Shown here: positions 23,783-32,278 of the stretch, one piece after another
Layout of the letters: each line of letters opens with the position of its first letter
How positions within the stretch are numbered: the first letter of the stretch is position 1
Assembly: GCA_038227045.1 (NCBI GenBank)
Contig: JBBRQD010000052.1
Location: forward strand, 1-37,534
Direction: 5' to 3'
DNA from: JANXLS01 sp038227045
Lineage (GTDB): Bacteria > Planctomycetota > SZUA-567 > H5-PLA8
DNA: 37,534 bases
Notes under the pieces: model-generated
Seen by the model: only the letters and a program-made list of their open reading frames with translations
What the model was told of the DNA's origin: nothing
The model's database searches: none
Position numbers and translations under genes: made by a program

Positions 23783-25200
23783 TTGAACGGCCAACGCTTT
23801 CCGCCGCTGAATGCCGCGACATAGTGGCGTTTTGCCACATCTTCCGAATTTCCCATGAGGGATGAGATTTCATAACCGCTAAATCCGGAATGGCCTAACG
23901 CCGTCCCGAAACAATGTCGATATTCCGCCGGTCCGTACTCCCAAAAATCCCCTGTCCCTTTGACGCTCTTGCGCGCCTTTTCCAAAATCGGACGCAACGA
24001 ATCCAAGAAGCGAGTAGTACCGGACCATTGCCCCGGCGGTGTGGCGGTGCGCTTCAATTCTTCCACGGTTTGCGGGAAGAGCCATTCGTGTACTCTGTCA
24101 TGCGACGCGAGATACTTTTTCAGAATCGGCGCAAGCGTTGTCGTTTCAATCGGAATGTTGCGCTCTCTTCCCGTTTTCGTGCCCGTGACTTTCCGCCCCG
24201 AACTTCGTGACGCAATTCGAATGTATCCATTGTCGAGATACACGTCTTTCACGCGCAAATGGATTTGTTCGGAAAAGCGCGGTCCCGCCAAACACCCCAA
24301 AGCGACGTAGGCTTGCCAGTATGTATGACATTTCAGCGATTCAATCAAGAGTTTCAATTCTTCCGGGCGTCGAATCGCCTTGATGTTTTCCGGGTTGCGA
24401 GCAAGGCCGGGAATGTGTCCGGTTTTGTGGAGCGGATTTTCCGCAAGATCGTAGTTCCGAACGGCCCACGAAAAAAACGTCGATACGTATGCACGAACGC
24501 GGCGCTTTGTCACGGGGGACACGTCCCCGCCGGTGACGGCGTTTTTGTATGACGAAAGCCATTCGTCGATATTTCCGGCTTTGATCATCGAAAGCAAAAT
24601 GCCGGGGGACACGAAATCACGGAACGAGCCGACAGCCGATTTTGCTTCCGTGACGGTGTGCGGGTTGCGCCCGTTCGGATAATACTTTTTCCATTGCTCG
24701 AATGCCTCTTCAAGCGTGACGGTGACGTGTTTGTTTGCAGCGCGACGCAAATCCGTATTTTCGCGGCGCAACAGTTCGTTGTCATGCATGAGTTGCTGAA
24801 CGCGGTTTTGTAGAACGCCGTTATCGCGGCGCGCGTCGGCAAGCTCTTCGCAATGTATCGCGCCCCAAGAAAATTTTTGTCCCCCCGGCATGGTTTCAAT
24901 CATCTCAATGCCGTATTCGTGCCCAGCGATTGTGCCGTCAATTTTAGGGCGCGATTTCTCGAAAAAGAGTTCGTATGCTTTCGGATGCAATGTAAGCGCG
25001 GCGGGGTGCTCTTCGTTCCACCAATCGGGGTTATCACAGAGCCGTTCTAGGTGAAGACAGATTTCTTTCGCTTCGCTTAAATCCGTTGTTCCCAAACTGC
25101 GATTCAATCGCTTTTGCTTGCGCGGATGCAAGAATGTAGTACAATATCCCGGTCGTTTAGCGGATTGATACGGCGAGATTGTTTGTCGCTTGTTTTTCAT
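23767..25200 (-). CDS. int: Tyrosine recombinase / phage-type integrase
   Basis: A 477-residue integrase expected to insert and excise this element at tRNA-Leu. An N-terminal arm-binding part (about 1-60) precedes a coiled stretch (about 125-165), the SAM-like core-binding domain (about 170-265) and the catalytic domain. Catalytic residues visible are Arg near 305 (LAGPRFSEQIHLRV), YRHCFGTALGHSG near 425, and nucleophile Tyr460 in KRHYVAAF. Start ATG 25200 begins MKNKRQTIS; the open frame continues upstream into the tRNA, which cannot be coding. A GTAGTACAG copy lies directly before the start, so the integrase may be repressed from there. It overlaps the serine-recombinase-like gene downstream and reads away from the right att site. 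Confidence 0.88.
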   Translation of the reverse strand: MKNKRQTISPYQSAKRPGYCTTFLHPRKQKRLNRSLGTTDLSEAKEICLHLERLCDNPDWWNEEHPAALTLHPKAYELFFEKSRPKIDGTIAGHEYGIEMIETMPGGQKFSWGAIHCEELADARRDNGVLQNRVQQLMHDNELLRRENTDLRRAANKHVTVTLEEAFEQWKKYYPNGRNPHTVTEAKSAVGSFRDFVSPGILLSMIKAGNIDEWLSSYKNAVTGGDVSPVTKRRVRAYVSTFFSWAVRNYDLAENPLHKTGHIPGLARNPENIKAIRRPEELKLLIESLKCHTYWQAYVALGCLAGPRFSEQIHLRVKDVYLDNGYIRIASRSSGRKVTGTKTGRERNIPIETTTLAPILKKYLASHDRVHEWLFPQTVEELKRTATPPGQWSGTTRFLDSLRPILEKARKSVKGTGDFWEYGPAEYRHCFGTALGHSGFSGYEISSLMGNSEDVAKRHYVAAFSGGKRWPFKWRKD

Positions 25201-25221
25201 GGTAGTACAGCATAATGCATA

Positions 25222-25261
25222 CACAACGCCGCACAACAAATATCTTGCCGTCATACACAAC
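25222..25261 (+). promoter_or_regulatory. Candidate integrase arm sites, right end
   Basis: CACAAC occurs at 25222-25227, 25232-25237 and 25256-25261, between the integrase start and the right core repeat, in the same orientation as the three copies at the left end. GTAGTACA flanks at 25202 and GTAGTACAA at 25330-25338 abuts the tRNA 5' end. Interpretation as arm sites is inferred. Confidence 0.4.
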
Positions 25262-25315
25262 GCGTGGCTTTCGATTTCAAAAATCGGCCCTATGAAATTT
25301 CGCAAAGTATGACAA

Positions 25316-25321
25316 TATAAT
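25316..25321 (+). promoter_or_regulatory. Element-supplied -10 box for the reconstituted tRNA
   Basis: A consensus TATAAT lies 17 bp before the intact tRNA-Leu and just inside the element. No good -35 is visible at 16-18 bp. It is a plausible replacement promoter that keeps the tRNA expressed after integration. Confidence 0.4.
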
Positions 25322-25338
25322 GCTTTGCAGTAGTACAA

Positions 25339-25421
25339 GCCGGAGTGGCGGAATGGCAGACGCAGTGGATTCAAAATCCACCGAGGGCAACCTCGTGAGG
25401 GTTCGACTCCCTCCTTCGGTA
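25339..25421 (+). tRNA. tRNA-Leu (anticodon CAA)
   Basis: An 83-nt class II tRNA. The acceptor strands GCCGGAG and CTTCGGT pair with two G-U wobbles (1:72 and 5:68), the anticodon stem-loop is GTGGA-TTCAAAA-TCCAC giving CAA, the long variable arm CGAGG-GCAA-CCTCG is typical of leucine tRNAs, and the T-arm is GAGGG-TTCGACT-CCCTC. Discriminator A73 (25421) fits leucine. CCA is not encoded. The first 41 bases are the repeat that bounds the mobile element, so the 5' half is probably element-derived and the 3' half chromosomal. Confidence 0.95.
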
Positions 25422-25468
25422 TCGAAAACTTCTCCTCTGAAAATTTAACGTCTTCTCTTGGCGCGTTT

Positions 25469-27124
25469 TCATTCTCCCACGCGCCACGGGGAACGGTCCG
25501 CCCACGTCTTCAGCGCTTCTGCCGTCCAGGCCGTCGATTTGTCCGTGTGACAGACATTGCAGGCGTTTGGAATCTTTAGGGCGTCTGTTTTTGCGGGCAT
25601 GACAAAACGAAACGTGTGGCTGCGGACGTTTACGTCGCCGAGTGTCTGTGCGATTTTGGGCATGTGGCAGGCGATGCATTCGCTGCCCGTGCTGCCGGCT
25701 TTGTGATGCGTGTGCGCCTCCACAGTGGCGGCGCGCGGCCCGCTGGGAGAATTCGGGCCGTGGCAGTCGAGGCATAACGTGCTGGCCGGCTTCCTCAGCA
25801 GTCCTTCGTGGGGGGTGCCGTGTGCGTCGTGGCACGTGTAGCACGAGACGCCGTGCGTGTACATTTGGCTGGTGACATAGTCATTGCCTTGCATACGATT
25901 CTTATGCGCGGTTCCGTCGCCGAAATGCGTGAAGGACGTCTCTCCCAGCTTGTGATCTTCCAATTTCCAAAAATCGCTCAACTTTTTACCGAGGTGAAAT
26001 CCCACCGGCCAATCGTAGTATTTTCCCTCAATTGGATTTTTCAGCGGCTGGCCTTGCGAATGGCACTGAATGCAGGTATCAGCGGCTTGAACGTAGTCCA
26101 TGCGCGATGGATTTAAGATGGAACCCCCGACGGGCTTTTTGACATGCTCGCTGCCGGGTCCGTGACATTTTTCGCAGCCCACATTCCATTCCGTGACCGC
26201 TTTTGTTGCAATGTCAAAGTTTACGGAATGGCAACCGTCGCACAGCGCACTCGTCGGCCGCTTGAAATTATCCGGCGGATAATGGGCGGCCCACCAATCG
26301 TCCTTCACGAAGTAGGGCTTCCACTTCTTGTGTGTCACATCCCATTGAGCCGGCTGCGGATAATAATCGTCGCCGACTTTCGTGAAATAGCGCTGCTTCC
26401 ATTTGGTGCCGTAGACGAACGCCACGTCGTCTTTCGTAAATTTAACCATCGGATCGGCCTTTGACAGATCGGGGGTAATGGCATCCGGGTGCTGGCGTGG
26501 ATCGCGGACGACGTTGGCCATGAGCGTCGTCTTCCACCGGTCGTAAATCTCACGATGGCATTCGCTGCACGCGGCCGACCCGGCGTAGTGAGCGCCCGAT
26601 GGCGCCGCAGCAACCGCGGGAGTGACCGCGGGCATCGAGGCGACTTGCGGCAGATTGCGAAGGGCCACGACGAGTTGCCAGGCCTCCCGATCCGTCAATT
26701 GCCAGCCGGGCATGCCGGTGTTGCGAATGCCATTTTGGATGAGATAAAACAATTCGCCGTCGGTCCGCTGAGCAAGCGCCGGCCGGCGCAAATCGGCGGG
26801 CGGCGGGTACAAACCGCTGCCCGCGACTGTTTTTCCAGCCCCGTCGTAACCGTGGCAGACTTCGCACTTATTGTTGTACACGATCTGACCGGCTGCAGCT
26901 TCGGGACCGTCGACAACGGCACTGAGCGGATTCTGCTGGCTTTTTGCCGCATTTGGAATGCTTATGTTCACCAGATGATTGGCAATGAATTTTTCGAGAG
27001 CGGGCGGAGTTTGTCGAGCGATCATGCCGCCGTTCACGATATAAAGATAAAGGCCACCCGCTATCGCGATGAATCCAACGAGAAGAATACCACTGATTTT
27101 TACCCAGCGCTTTTTGAAAAACAT
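25469..27124 (-). CDS. Membrane-anchored nonaheme c-type cytochrome
   Basis: A 551-residue electron-transfer protein with an N-terminal membrane anchor (about 10-30) and nine CxxCH heme motifs: CEVCH (87), CSECH (186), CDGCH (295), CEKCH (317), CIQCH (351), CYTCH (428), CLDCH (451), CIACH (483) and CNVCH (522). The first belongs to a mono-heme cytochrome c domain with the distal GMPGW methionine near 138. The remaining eight form a multiheme region of the cytochrome c554/octaheme type, with axial-histidine candidates such as EAHTHH. It is exported to the periplasmic side. It is the last gene of an operon after chrB and an outer-membrane protein, 36 bp downstream of the latter. A terminal reductase or an electron conduit are both possible; no named family is certain. 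Confidence 0.88.
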   Translation of the reverse strand: MFFKKRWVKISGILLVGFIAIAGGLYLYIVNGGMIARQTPPALEKFIANHLVNISIPNAAKSQQNPLSAVVDGPEAAAGQIVYNNKCEVCHGYDGAGKTVAGSGLYPPPADLRRPALAQRTDGELFYLIQNGIRNTGMPGWQLTDREAWQLVVALRNLPQVASMPAVTPAVAAAPSGAHYAGSAACSECHREIYDRWKTTLMANVVRDPRQHPDAITPDLSKADPMVKFTKDDVAFVYGTKWKQRYFTKVGDDYYPQPAQWDVTHKKWKPYFVKDDWWAAHYPPDNFKRPTSALCDGCHSVNFDIATKAVTEWNVGCEKCHGPGSEHVKKPVGGSILNPSRMDYVQAADTCIQCHSQGQPLKNPIEGKYYDWPVGFHLGKKLSDFWKLEDHKLGETSFTHFGDGTAHKNRMQGNDYVTSQMYTHGVSCYTCHDAHGTPHEGLLRKPASTLCLDCHGPNSPSGPRAATVEAHTHHKAGSTGSECIACHMPKIAQTLGDVNVRSHTFRFVMPAKTDALKIPNACNVCHTDKSTAWTAEALKTWADRSPWRVGE

Positions 27125-27160
27125 GCTGCACCTCTTTGGTTTTCTGTTTCACTCAAGTGC

Positions 27161-27899
27161 TTAAAATTTGAATTGAATTCCGAAATAAGAGAAAAGACGG
27201 GGTTGATCTTTATCGGCCCGCTTGGCCGCCGTTCCCACTGACCCGAGTATGGAAATCGTCTTATTGATTTTGATCTTAAAACCTCCATTAACGATCCAAT
27301 TCAGTTGACGAAGGGTCAGATCCGATGTTTCCCGAACTTCTCCGAGCACTACAAAGCGCTCTTTGAATTCATGGGCCAGCGTCATGCCCGCAAAGTCTCT
27401 GGGCTTATGTGCATTCTGCAAGTCGACTCCATATTCAATCCCGATCTCGACGGAGCCCAATTTCTTTGCCACTTCAAACGGCAGCAACAGATGCGTTTGA
27501 TCTGGTTCTTTGTCGTACGAAAATTTGAAGGAATGCCAGCCAAACTGCAGTTGTGGGTAAATGGACATCGAAACCTTATTTTTCTCTTCGTCGATTCACT
27601 CCGGTCGATGAGCCGCCCAAGCCGCTGGGATGATGCCCCGTGTCGCTGGCGACCGTGCTTTCCCATGGGATCTGGACACTCACCTTCAGGTTCTCAAGGA
27701 CGCCGTAATTCACATCGACCAGCGGGCTATTCACATTGCTTTCATGCTGGGCTTGCGCGTAGGTGAAGCCCAGATTGATCTCCCAATGCCCGCGTGCAGT
27801 TGTGCCGGGATCATCGGTGATCAGTGGCGGTCCACCCTCAGCATAGAGCCGAAACGAGATCAGGCTCAAAAGCAATGTGTAAAGCACCCGTCGTTGCAA
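27161..27899 (-). pseudogene. Frameshifted outer-membrane beta-barrel protein (phenol-degradation MetA-like family)
   Basis: Two adjacent frames together make one protein of about 245 residues. The 5' part (27899 to about 27600) has a signal peptide ending near YAEGG, then PLITDDPGTTARGHWEINL and VDVNYGVLENLKVSVQIPW, the start of this outer-membrane family. The 3' part (about 27590 to 27161) continues in another frame with DEEKNKVSMSIYPQLQFGW and ends with the barrel signature FSYFGIQFKF. The break lies at about 27590-27600, where an uncharged stretch expected in the family is missing. Either a short deletion or a sequencing error explains it. It sits between chrB (41 bp upstream) and the multiheme cytochrome gene, so the original product probably worked in the same system. 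Confidence 0.75.
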
Positions 27900-27940
27900 C
27901 TGGAAGCTCCCCCTTCCGCGGTTCGTGCTCGTTTTAGTCG

Positions 27941-28858
27941 TTATCTTCTCAGCCCGGCAAATAGCGCATCGAAAAGTTCGAAGCCCTTGGCCAAAATTTG
28001 TTCGTCAGTGAAATTCAAAACGGCGAAGCCTTTCAGCACACGGTCGAGGCCAACACATTCGGTGCGCTTGAATCGTCCATCTTCGAGATCGGCGTCGTGG
28101 ACCATTTCGGCGATGGCCTGGACGAATTTGTCTTCGATGCCGAAGCGTTTGACGAGCGTCTCGAACGTGCAGTCCTCACCGTGATGCGTGAATTCCACCT
28201 CAAACATGTCGTATGGAACTGCATCGGGAATGTCCCTCGGGTTCGGCGCATAAACAAACTTTGCGTCTTTGTCGATGAAATGGCGGATGAGCCACGCCGA
28301 TGCGACCCGGTCGATCTCAGGACGCGGACGGGTGAGCCATTTGCGGCCGAGAAAACGTTTCTTATCGACTCGCGGCGCTGCGCCCTTCGATTTAATCAAT
28401 AGACCCTCGGCCTGGCGCAAGAGCATCTGTGCGTCCTGTGCCTTGGGACAGTTGAAATAGTCCATCTCGCGGAGTTCATGAAAGCGGCTTTGGAATTTCT
28501 CGAGTTCCGCGTGAAATTCCGCGCCTGCTTTTTTCCTATTCTTGCGCAGAAACTCGGACAACTCCGCGATCAACTCCGCGTAATCTTTGGCGCGCGCGTC
28601 ATTGAACAATTGCACGACCTTTTCGTGCGGCAGTCCTTCAATCTCGGACACCTTGATGAGCGTGGCCTCACCACCGCCTGTGCGGATCTGCTCCGCGAGC
28701 CATTGAAAGCGTTCGTAGTGCATCGGCTCGTCCGGAAGCACGTACGCGGAGGTTTTCAGCGGCAGCGCGCCGAATTTCTTAAGCTTGCGCCAGAGCTGCA
28801 CGCGCCCGGCGTTTTGGCTGGTCGGCAGTGTATACAAAATTAAAATCCAGGAATTCAT
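27941..28858 (-). CDS. chrB: Chromate resistance protein ChrB (fused N- and C-terminal domains)
   Basis: A 305-residue protein with both ChrB domains. The N-terminal part has WILILYTLPTSQNAGRVQLWRKLKK and LPDEPMHYERFQWLAEQI, typical of the ChrB N-domain. The C-terminal part has WLTRPRPEIDRVASAWLIRHFID (about 174-196) and EFTHHGEDCTFETLVKRFG, then MVHDADLEDGRFKR. In characterised systems ChrB regulates chromate-induced genes and aids resistance. No chrA transporter is adjacent. Instead the next genes encode an outer-membrane protein and a multiheme cytochrome. The start ATG at 28858 opens directly on the domain. It is divergent from the LamG-like gene at 28952, leaving a 93-bp shared promoter region. 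Confidence 0.88.
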   Translation of the reverse strand: MNSWILILYTLPTSQNAGRVQLWRKLKKFGALPLKTSAYVLPDEPMHYERFQWLAEQIRTGGGEATLIKVSEIEGLPHEKVVQLFNDARAKDYAELIAELSEFLRKNRKKAGAEFHAELEKFQSRFHELREMDYFNCPKAQDAQMLLRQAEGLLIKSKGAAPRVDKKRFLGRKWLTRPRPEIDRVASAWLIRHFIDKDAKFVYAPNPRDIPDAVPYDMFEVEFTHHGEDCTFETLVKRFGIEDKFVQAIAEMVHDADLEDGRFKRTECVGLDRVLKGFAVLNFTDEQILAKGFELFDALFAGLRR

Positions 28859-28951
28859 GCTTGTGCCGAGCCTCCTTTTTCATAAGTTACTTTGTTGTAA
28901 TAGATATTTCAAGCGCCATTCGACTCGACAACTTTTTTCGCGGAGTCTATC

Positions 28952-29596
28952 ATGCTCAAATTCGCGGTACTGTTCACGTTGACCCTGGGGTGTTTCATGA
29001 TTCGTGCGGAGAACGTCAATTTCGACGATGCCAAAACGGGTGAAGTTCCGAAAGGCTGGACGGGGGGAGTCACCGGAGACGGCACGCCGAAGTGGACCGT
29101 CGAGGCTGACGCGAGCGCGCCGAGCAAGCCGAATGTGTTGAAGCAGTCGGGCGAAGGAACGTATCCGTACTGCGTCAAGAACGACGTGGCGATCAAAGAC
29201 GGATTCGTCGAGACCCGGTTCAAGCCCGTCTCAGGCAAAGAAGATCAGGCGGCTGGAATCGTTTGGCGATTCAAAGACGGCGATAATTATTACGTCGCGC
29301 GCGCGAATGCACTCGAAGGCAATGTGACGATTTATCACACAGAAAAAGGCCGCCGTGTGGCGTTCAAGAACGTGAGCGCCAAAGTTTCATCCGGCGAATG
29401 GCACACCCTGCGCATCGATTTCAAAGGCTCGCATTTCACGGTCACGTTCGACGGGAAAGCCGTGATCGAAGCCGACGACACGACGTTCAGCGATGCCGGC
29501 GCGGTGGGCGTATGGACCAAGGCAGACAGCGTGACCTTGTTCGACGATTTTCAATACGGCGAAGCGAAGCAAGAAAAAAGAGCGTATTCAATTTAG
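28952..29596 (+). CDS. Secreted LamG/DUF1080-like carbohydrate-related protein
   Basis: A 214-residue exported protein with a signal peptide (about 1-18, cut near IRAEN). The mature part has the jelly-roll (ConA-like lectin) pattern seen in DUF1080/family-16-type proteins: FETRFKP-like strand, DQAAGIVWRFKDGDNYYVARA, then EWHTLRIDFKGSHFTVTFDGK and GAVGVWTKADSVTLFDDFQ. DUF1080 members bind or hydrolyse glycosidic substrates such as 3-keto-sugars, but this short form may be a binding module only. No catalytic residues can be named. It precedes the DUF1592/DUF1552 pair by 156 bp and may share their regulation. Confidence 0.78.
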   Translation: MLKFAVLFTLTLGCFMIRAENVNFDDAKTGEVPKGWTGGVTGDGTPKWTVEADASAPSKPNVLKQSGEGTYPYCVKNDVAIKDGFVETRFKPVSGKEDQAAGIVWRFKDGDNYYVARANALEGNVTIYHTEKGRRVAFKNVSAKVSSGEWHTLRIDFKGSHFTVTFDGKAVIEADDTTFSDAGAVGVWTKADSVTLFDDFQYGEAKQEKRAYSI

Positions 29597-29752
29597 AGGC
29601 TATATCAAATCCCGACGCGGGCATAAAACGACGCTTTTTGCCCGGCTCTTCGTTGCGGACTTCAAGCGTTATCTACTCTGGATAGTGGGGGCCAGAAAAA
29701 CTTATTGCTGCAAACGAAGTGGTGTACACGCATGTAAAGGATCACCCAGCAC

Positions 29753-32254
29753 ATGCCCCCAAGCCTGAACCATCCTCCCTTATCGAGACAACGGCTTGTT
29801 CGCGGGAAGTGGATCAGCGTGCTAATCGCGGGAATCGCTTTCGGCGGTTTGAGCATGATCGCAGCGGAGGACGGCAAGCCGTCGAACGACCCTGCCAAAC
29901 AACTTTTCGCTCAGCACTGTGAGAAATGCCACTCGGGGCCCAAGCATAAGGGCGACTTCCAGATCGAGAGTCTTTCACAGAACTTTTCCGACAAGAAAAA
30001 CCGCGAACTGTGGCTGACCGTGCTGGAGCAGCTCAAGTCGGGCGAGATGCCGCCGAAAAAGGAACCGCGTCCTCCCGCGCCGGAAGTTCAGGCCGCGGTC
30101 AATTGGATCAGCGCACGAGCCGGAACGGCCGAGATCGCGCAGAGGACTGCGGAGGGCCGCGTGGTAATGCGGCGTCTGAATCGGGCCGAGTATGCGAACA
30201 CGATGCGCGATCTGCTCGGCGTGGAAGTCGATCTGACCGACCTGCTGCCTCCGGACACATCAACCAGCGGCTTCGACAACAGCGCCGAGTTGTTGCACAC
30301 GTCCTCGTATCTGATGCGCAGTTACCTCGATGCGGCCGACCGTGTCCTGGATGAGGCCATCGCCAACAAGCCGCGGCCCTGGCAGATCAACAAGAAGTTC
30401 GACCTCAAGGAAGAAAAATCCGTCAAACTCACGGGAAGCGTTTACCGCGCGGTGGACGACGGCGTGGCGATCTTCGCCTCTTGGGAGTCGGCCAACATCC
30501 GTGTCACGATGTGGAACTTTCGCAGCCATGTGCGCGGCAAGTATCGCTTCCGCATTTCGGGCTACGGCTATCAGAGCGACTCCAAGTCGGTCAACTTTCA
30601 CGTGACGGCCGGCACGCTGAAAGAAGTAACTGAGGAACGTCTGATCGACTACTACGCCTTTCCCGCGAACAAGCCGACGGTCATTGAATTCACCGAACAA
30701 CTGGAGCCGGAAAACCGCATTCGCATCATCGCGGACGGCCTGCCGGTGAACCCGCCTGCGGTTGAGAAGGCGGGCGCCGACAAATACACGGGGCCGGGCC
30801 TGGTGGTCCAGTGGGTTGAAATTGAAGGACCGCTGATGACGTCTTGGCCACCGCCGAGTCACGTGGCGATTTTTGGGGACTTGAAGCAGGCTGTCGTTCC
30901 AAGCCCCGATGATCCCAAACGCCTGGAAGTGGTCTCGCAGCAGCCAATGGTTGACGCCGAGCGGATTCTTCGCGACTTCGCACGCCGGGCGTTTCGGCGC
31001 GCGGTGACGGACGAGGACATCAAGCCGTTTCTCGCTCGCGTCAAGACCCGGTTGGAGCAAAAATACTCGTTCGAGCAGGCGATGCGCGTCGGCCTCCGAG
31101 CCGTGCTGATTTCACCGAGCTTCCTGTTCCTGCGCGAAAAGCCAACCACCGCAAACCCGACAGCCACGCAGACTCCTGCCCCGGTCGCCCGGCCGACCGC
31201 GCTCGACGACTACGCGCTGGCCAGCCGGCTCTCCTACTTTCTGTGGAGTTCGATGCCGGACGAGCCGCTTTTCAAGCTTGCCGAAACGGGCAAGTTGCGC
31301 GAGCCAGGCGTGCTCCATCAGCAGGTCGAACGCATGTTGAGCGATCCCAAGGCAAAGGCCTTCACCGATAACTTTACCGGCCAATGGTTGAGCCTGCGCG
31401 CGATCGACAACACGATGCCCGATCACACGCTCTATTCCGAGTATGATGACATCCTCAAAGTTGCGATGGTCAAAGAGACGGTCATGTTCTTTGACGAAGT
31501 GTTGAAGAACGACCTGAGCCTGACGAACTTCGTGGCCTCTGATTTCACCTTCCTCAATGGACGACTGGCGAAGCACTACGGCATCCCCGGCGTCGAGGGC
31601 ACGGAGATGCGCAAAGTCACGCTCCCGCCGGGAAGTCATCGCGGCGGAGTTCTGACGATGGCCAGTGTGTTGAAAGTGACCGCCAACGGCACGACGACCT
31701 CACCGGTCATTCGCGGTGCCTGGGTGCTGGAACGCATTCTGGGAACGCCGCCCCCGAAGCCGCCGGCGGATGTCGAAGCCATCGAGCCTGACATTCGCGG
31801 CGCCACAACGATCCGCGATCAACTCGCGAAGCATCGCAAAGTCGCCACCTGCGCGAGCTGCCACAGCAAGATCGACCCGCCGGGTTTCGCGCTAGAAAGT
31901 TTCGACGTCACCGGCGGGTGGCGCGACCACTACCGCGCCACCGGCGAACCGAAAGAAGTCAACGGCCACAAGGTGCGAGTCTGGCAAGGCCCCGCCGTAG
32001 ACCCCGGCGATGTGCTGCCCGACGGGCGGAAATTTCACGACATCGACGAATACAAGAAGCTCATTCTCGACGACAAAGACCAGCTCGCCCGCGCCCTGGC
32101 TGAAAAACTGCTCGCGTACTCCACGGGCGCGGCGCCAACGAAGGCGGACAAGCCGGAAATCGAAATCATCGTCCAACACATCCGCGACAAGAAATACGGG
32201 TTCAAAGCGCTGATTCACGAGATCGTGCTAAGCCCGATTTTTCAGAGTAAGTAG
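29753..32254 (+). CDS. DUF1592/DUF1587/DUF1588-type cytochrome-domain protein
   Basis: An 833-residue exported protein of a family abundant in Planctomycetota and Verrucomicrobiota. A signal peptide (about 19-38) is followed by a PSCyt-type heme-binding motif CEKCH (56-60) in AQHCEKCHSGPKHKGDF. Then come DUF1587 (about 140-205), DUF1595 (about 405-450), DUF1592 (about 480-610), DUF1588 (about 625-725, with a second CASCH at 700-704 in CASCHSKIDPPGFALESFD) and DUF1585 at the C-terminus (about 755-830). The order and the dual CxxCH motifs are characteristic. Start ATG 29753 has AAAGGATC upstream. Function is unknown in detail; the family is thought to act with the following DUF1552 protein in periplasmic polymer or redox metabolism. 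Confidence 0.9.
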   Translation: MPPSLNHPPLSRQRLVRGKWISVLIAGIAFGGLSMIAAEDGKPSNDPAKQLFAQHCEKCHSGPKHKGDFQIESLSQNFSDKKNRELWLTVLEQLKSGEMPPKKEPRPPAPEVQAAVNWISARAGTAEIAQRTAEGRVVMRRLNRAEYANTMRDLLGVEVDLTDLLPPDTSTSGFDNSAELLHTSSYLMRSYLDAADRVLDEAIANKPRPWQINKKFDLKEEKSVKLTGSVYRAVDDGVAIFASWESANIRVTMWNFRSHVRGKYRFRISGYGYQSDSKSVNFHVTAGTLKEVTEERLIDYYAFPANKPTVIEFTEQLEPENRIRIIADGLPVNPPAVEKAGADKYTGPGLVVQWVEIEGPLMTSWPPPSHVAIFGDLKQAVVPSPDDPKRLEVVSQQPMVDAERILRDFARRAFRRAVTDEDIKPFLARVKTRLEQKYSFEQAMRVGLRAVLISPSFLFLREKPTTANPTATQTPAPVARPTALDDYALASRLSYFLWSSMPDEPLFKLAETGKLREPGVLHQQVERMLSDPKAKAFTDNFTGQWLSLRAIDNTMPDHTLYSEYDDILKVAMVKETVMFFDEVLKNDLSLTNFVASDFTFLNGRLAKHYGIPGVEGTEMRKVTLPPGSHRGGVLTMASVLKVTANGTTTSPVIRGAWVLERILGTPPPKPPADVEAIEPDIRGATTIRDQLAKHRKVATCASCHSKIDPPGFALESFDVTGGWRDHYRATGEPKEVNGHKVRVWQGPAVDPGDVLPDGRKFHDIDEYKKLILDDKDQLARALAEKLLAYSTGAAPTKADKPEIEIIVQHIRDKKYGFKALIHEIVLSPIFQSK

Positions 32255-32278
32255 TTGTTTTGTCAAAAGGATACTCCC

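Larger units (their letters stand above)
19509..25379. mobile_element. 5.8-kb integrated element in tRNA-Leu(CAA) with three recombinase-like genes
   Basis: The element is bounded by a perfect 41-bp direct repeat (19509-19549 and 25339-25379) that corresponds to the 5' part of a tRNA-Leu through the anticodon stem-loop. Only the right copy continues into an intact tRNA. Inside, from left to right, are a ribbon-helix-helix protein and serine resolvase (leftward), a zinc-ribbon membrane protein (rightward), a divergent serine-recombinase-like protein and a tyrosine integrase (leftward). The integrase gene starts 138 bp from the right repeat, the usual placement for a tRNA-targeting integrase. 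There are no relaxase, replication, capsid or transposase genes, so it is a small genomic island or satellite. Composition is more AT-rich than the flanks, especially at 21050-22880. Confidence 0.85.

Noticed and set aside
25201..25374. Extension of the integrase frame into the tRNA
   Set aside because: A protein start inside a tRNA gene is implausible, and the ATG at 25200 gives a normal integrase N-terminus.
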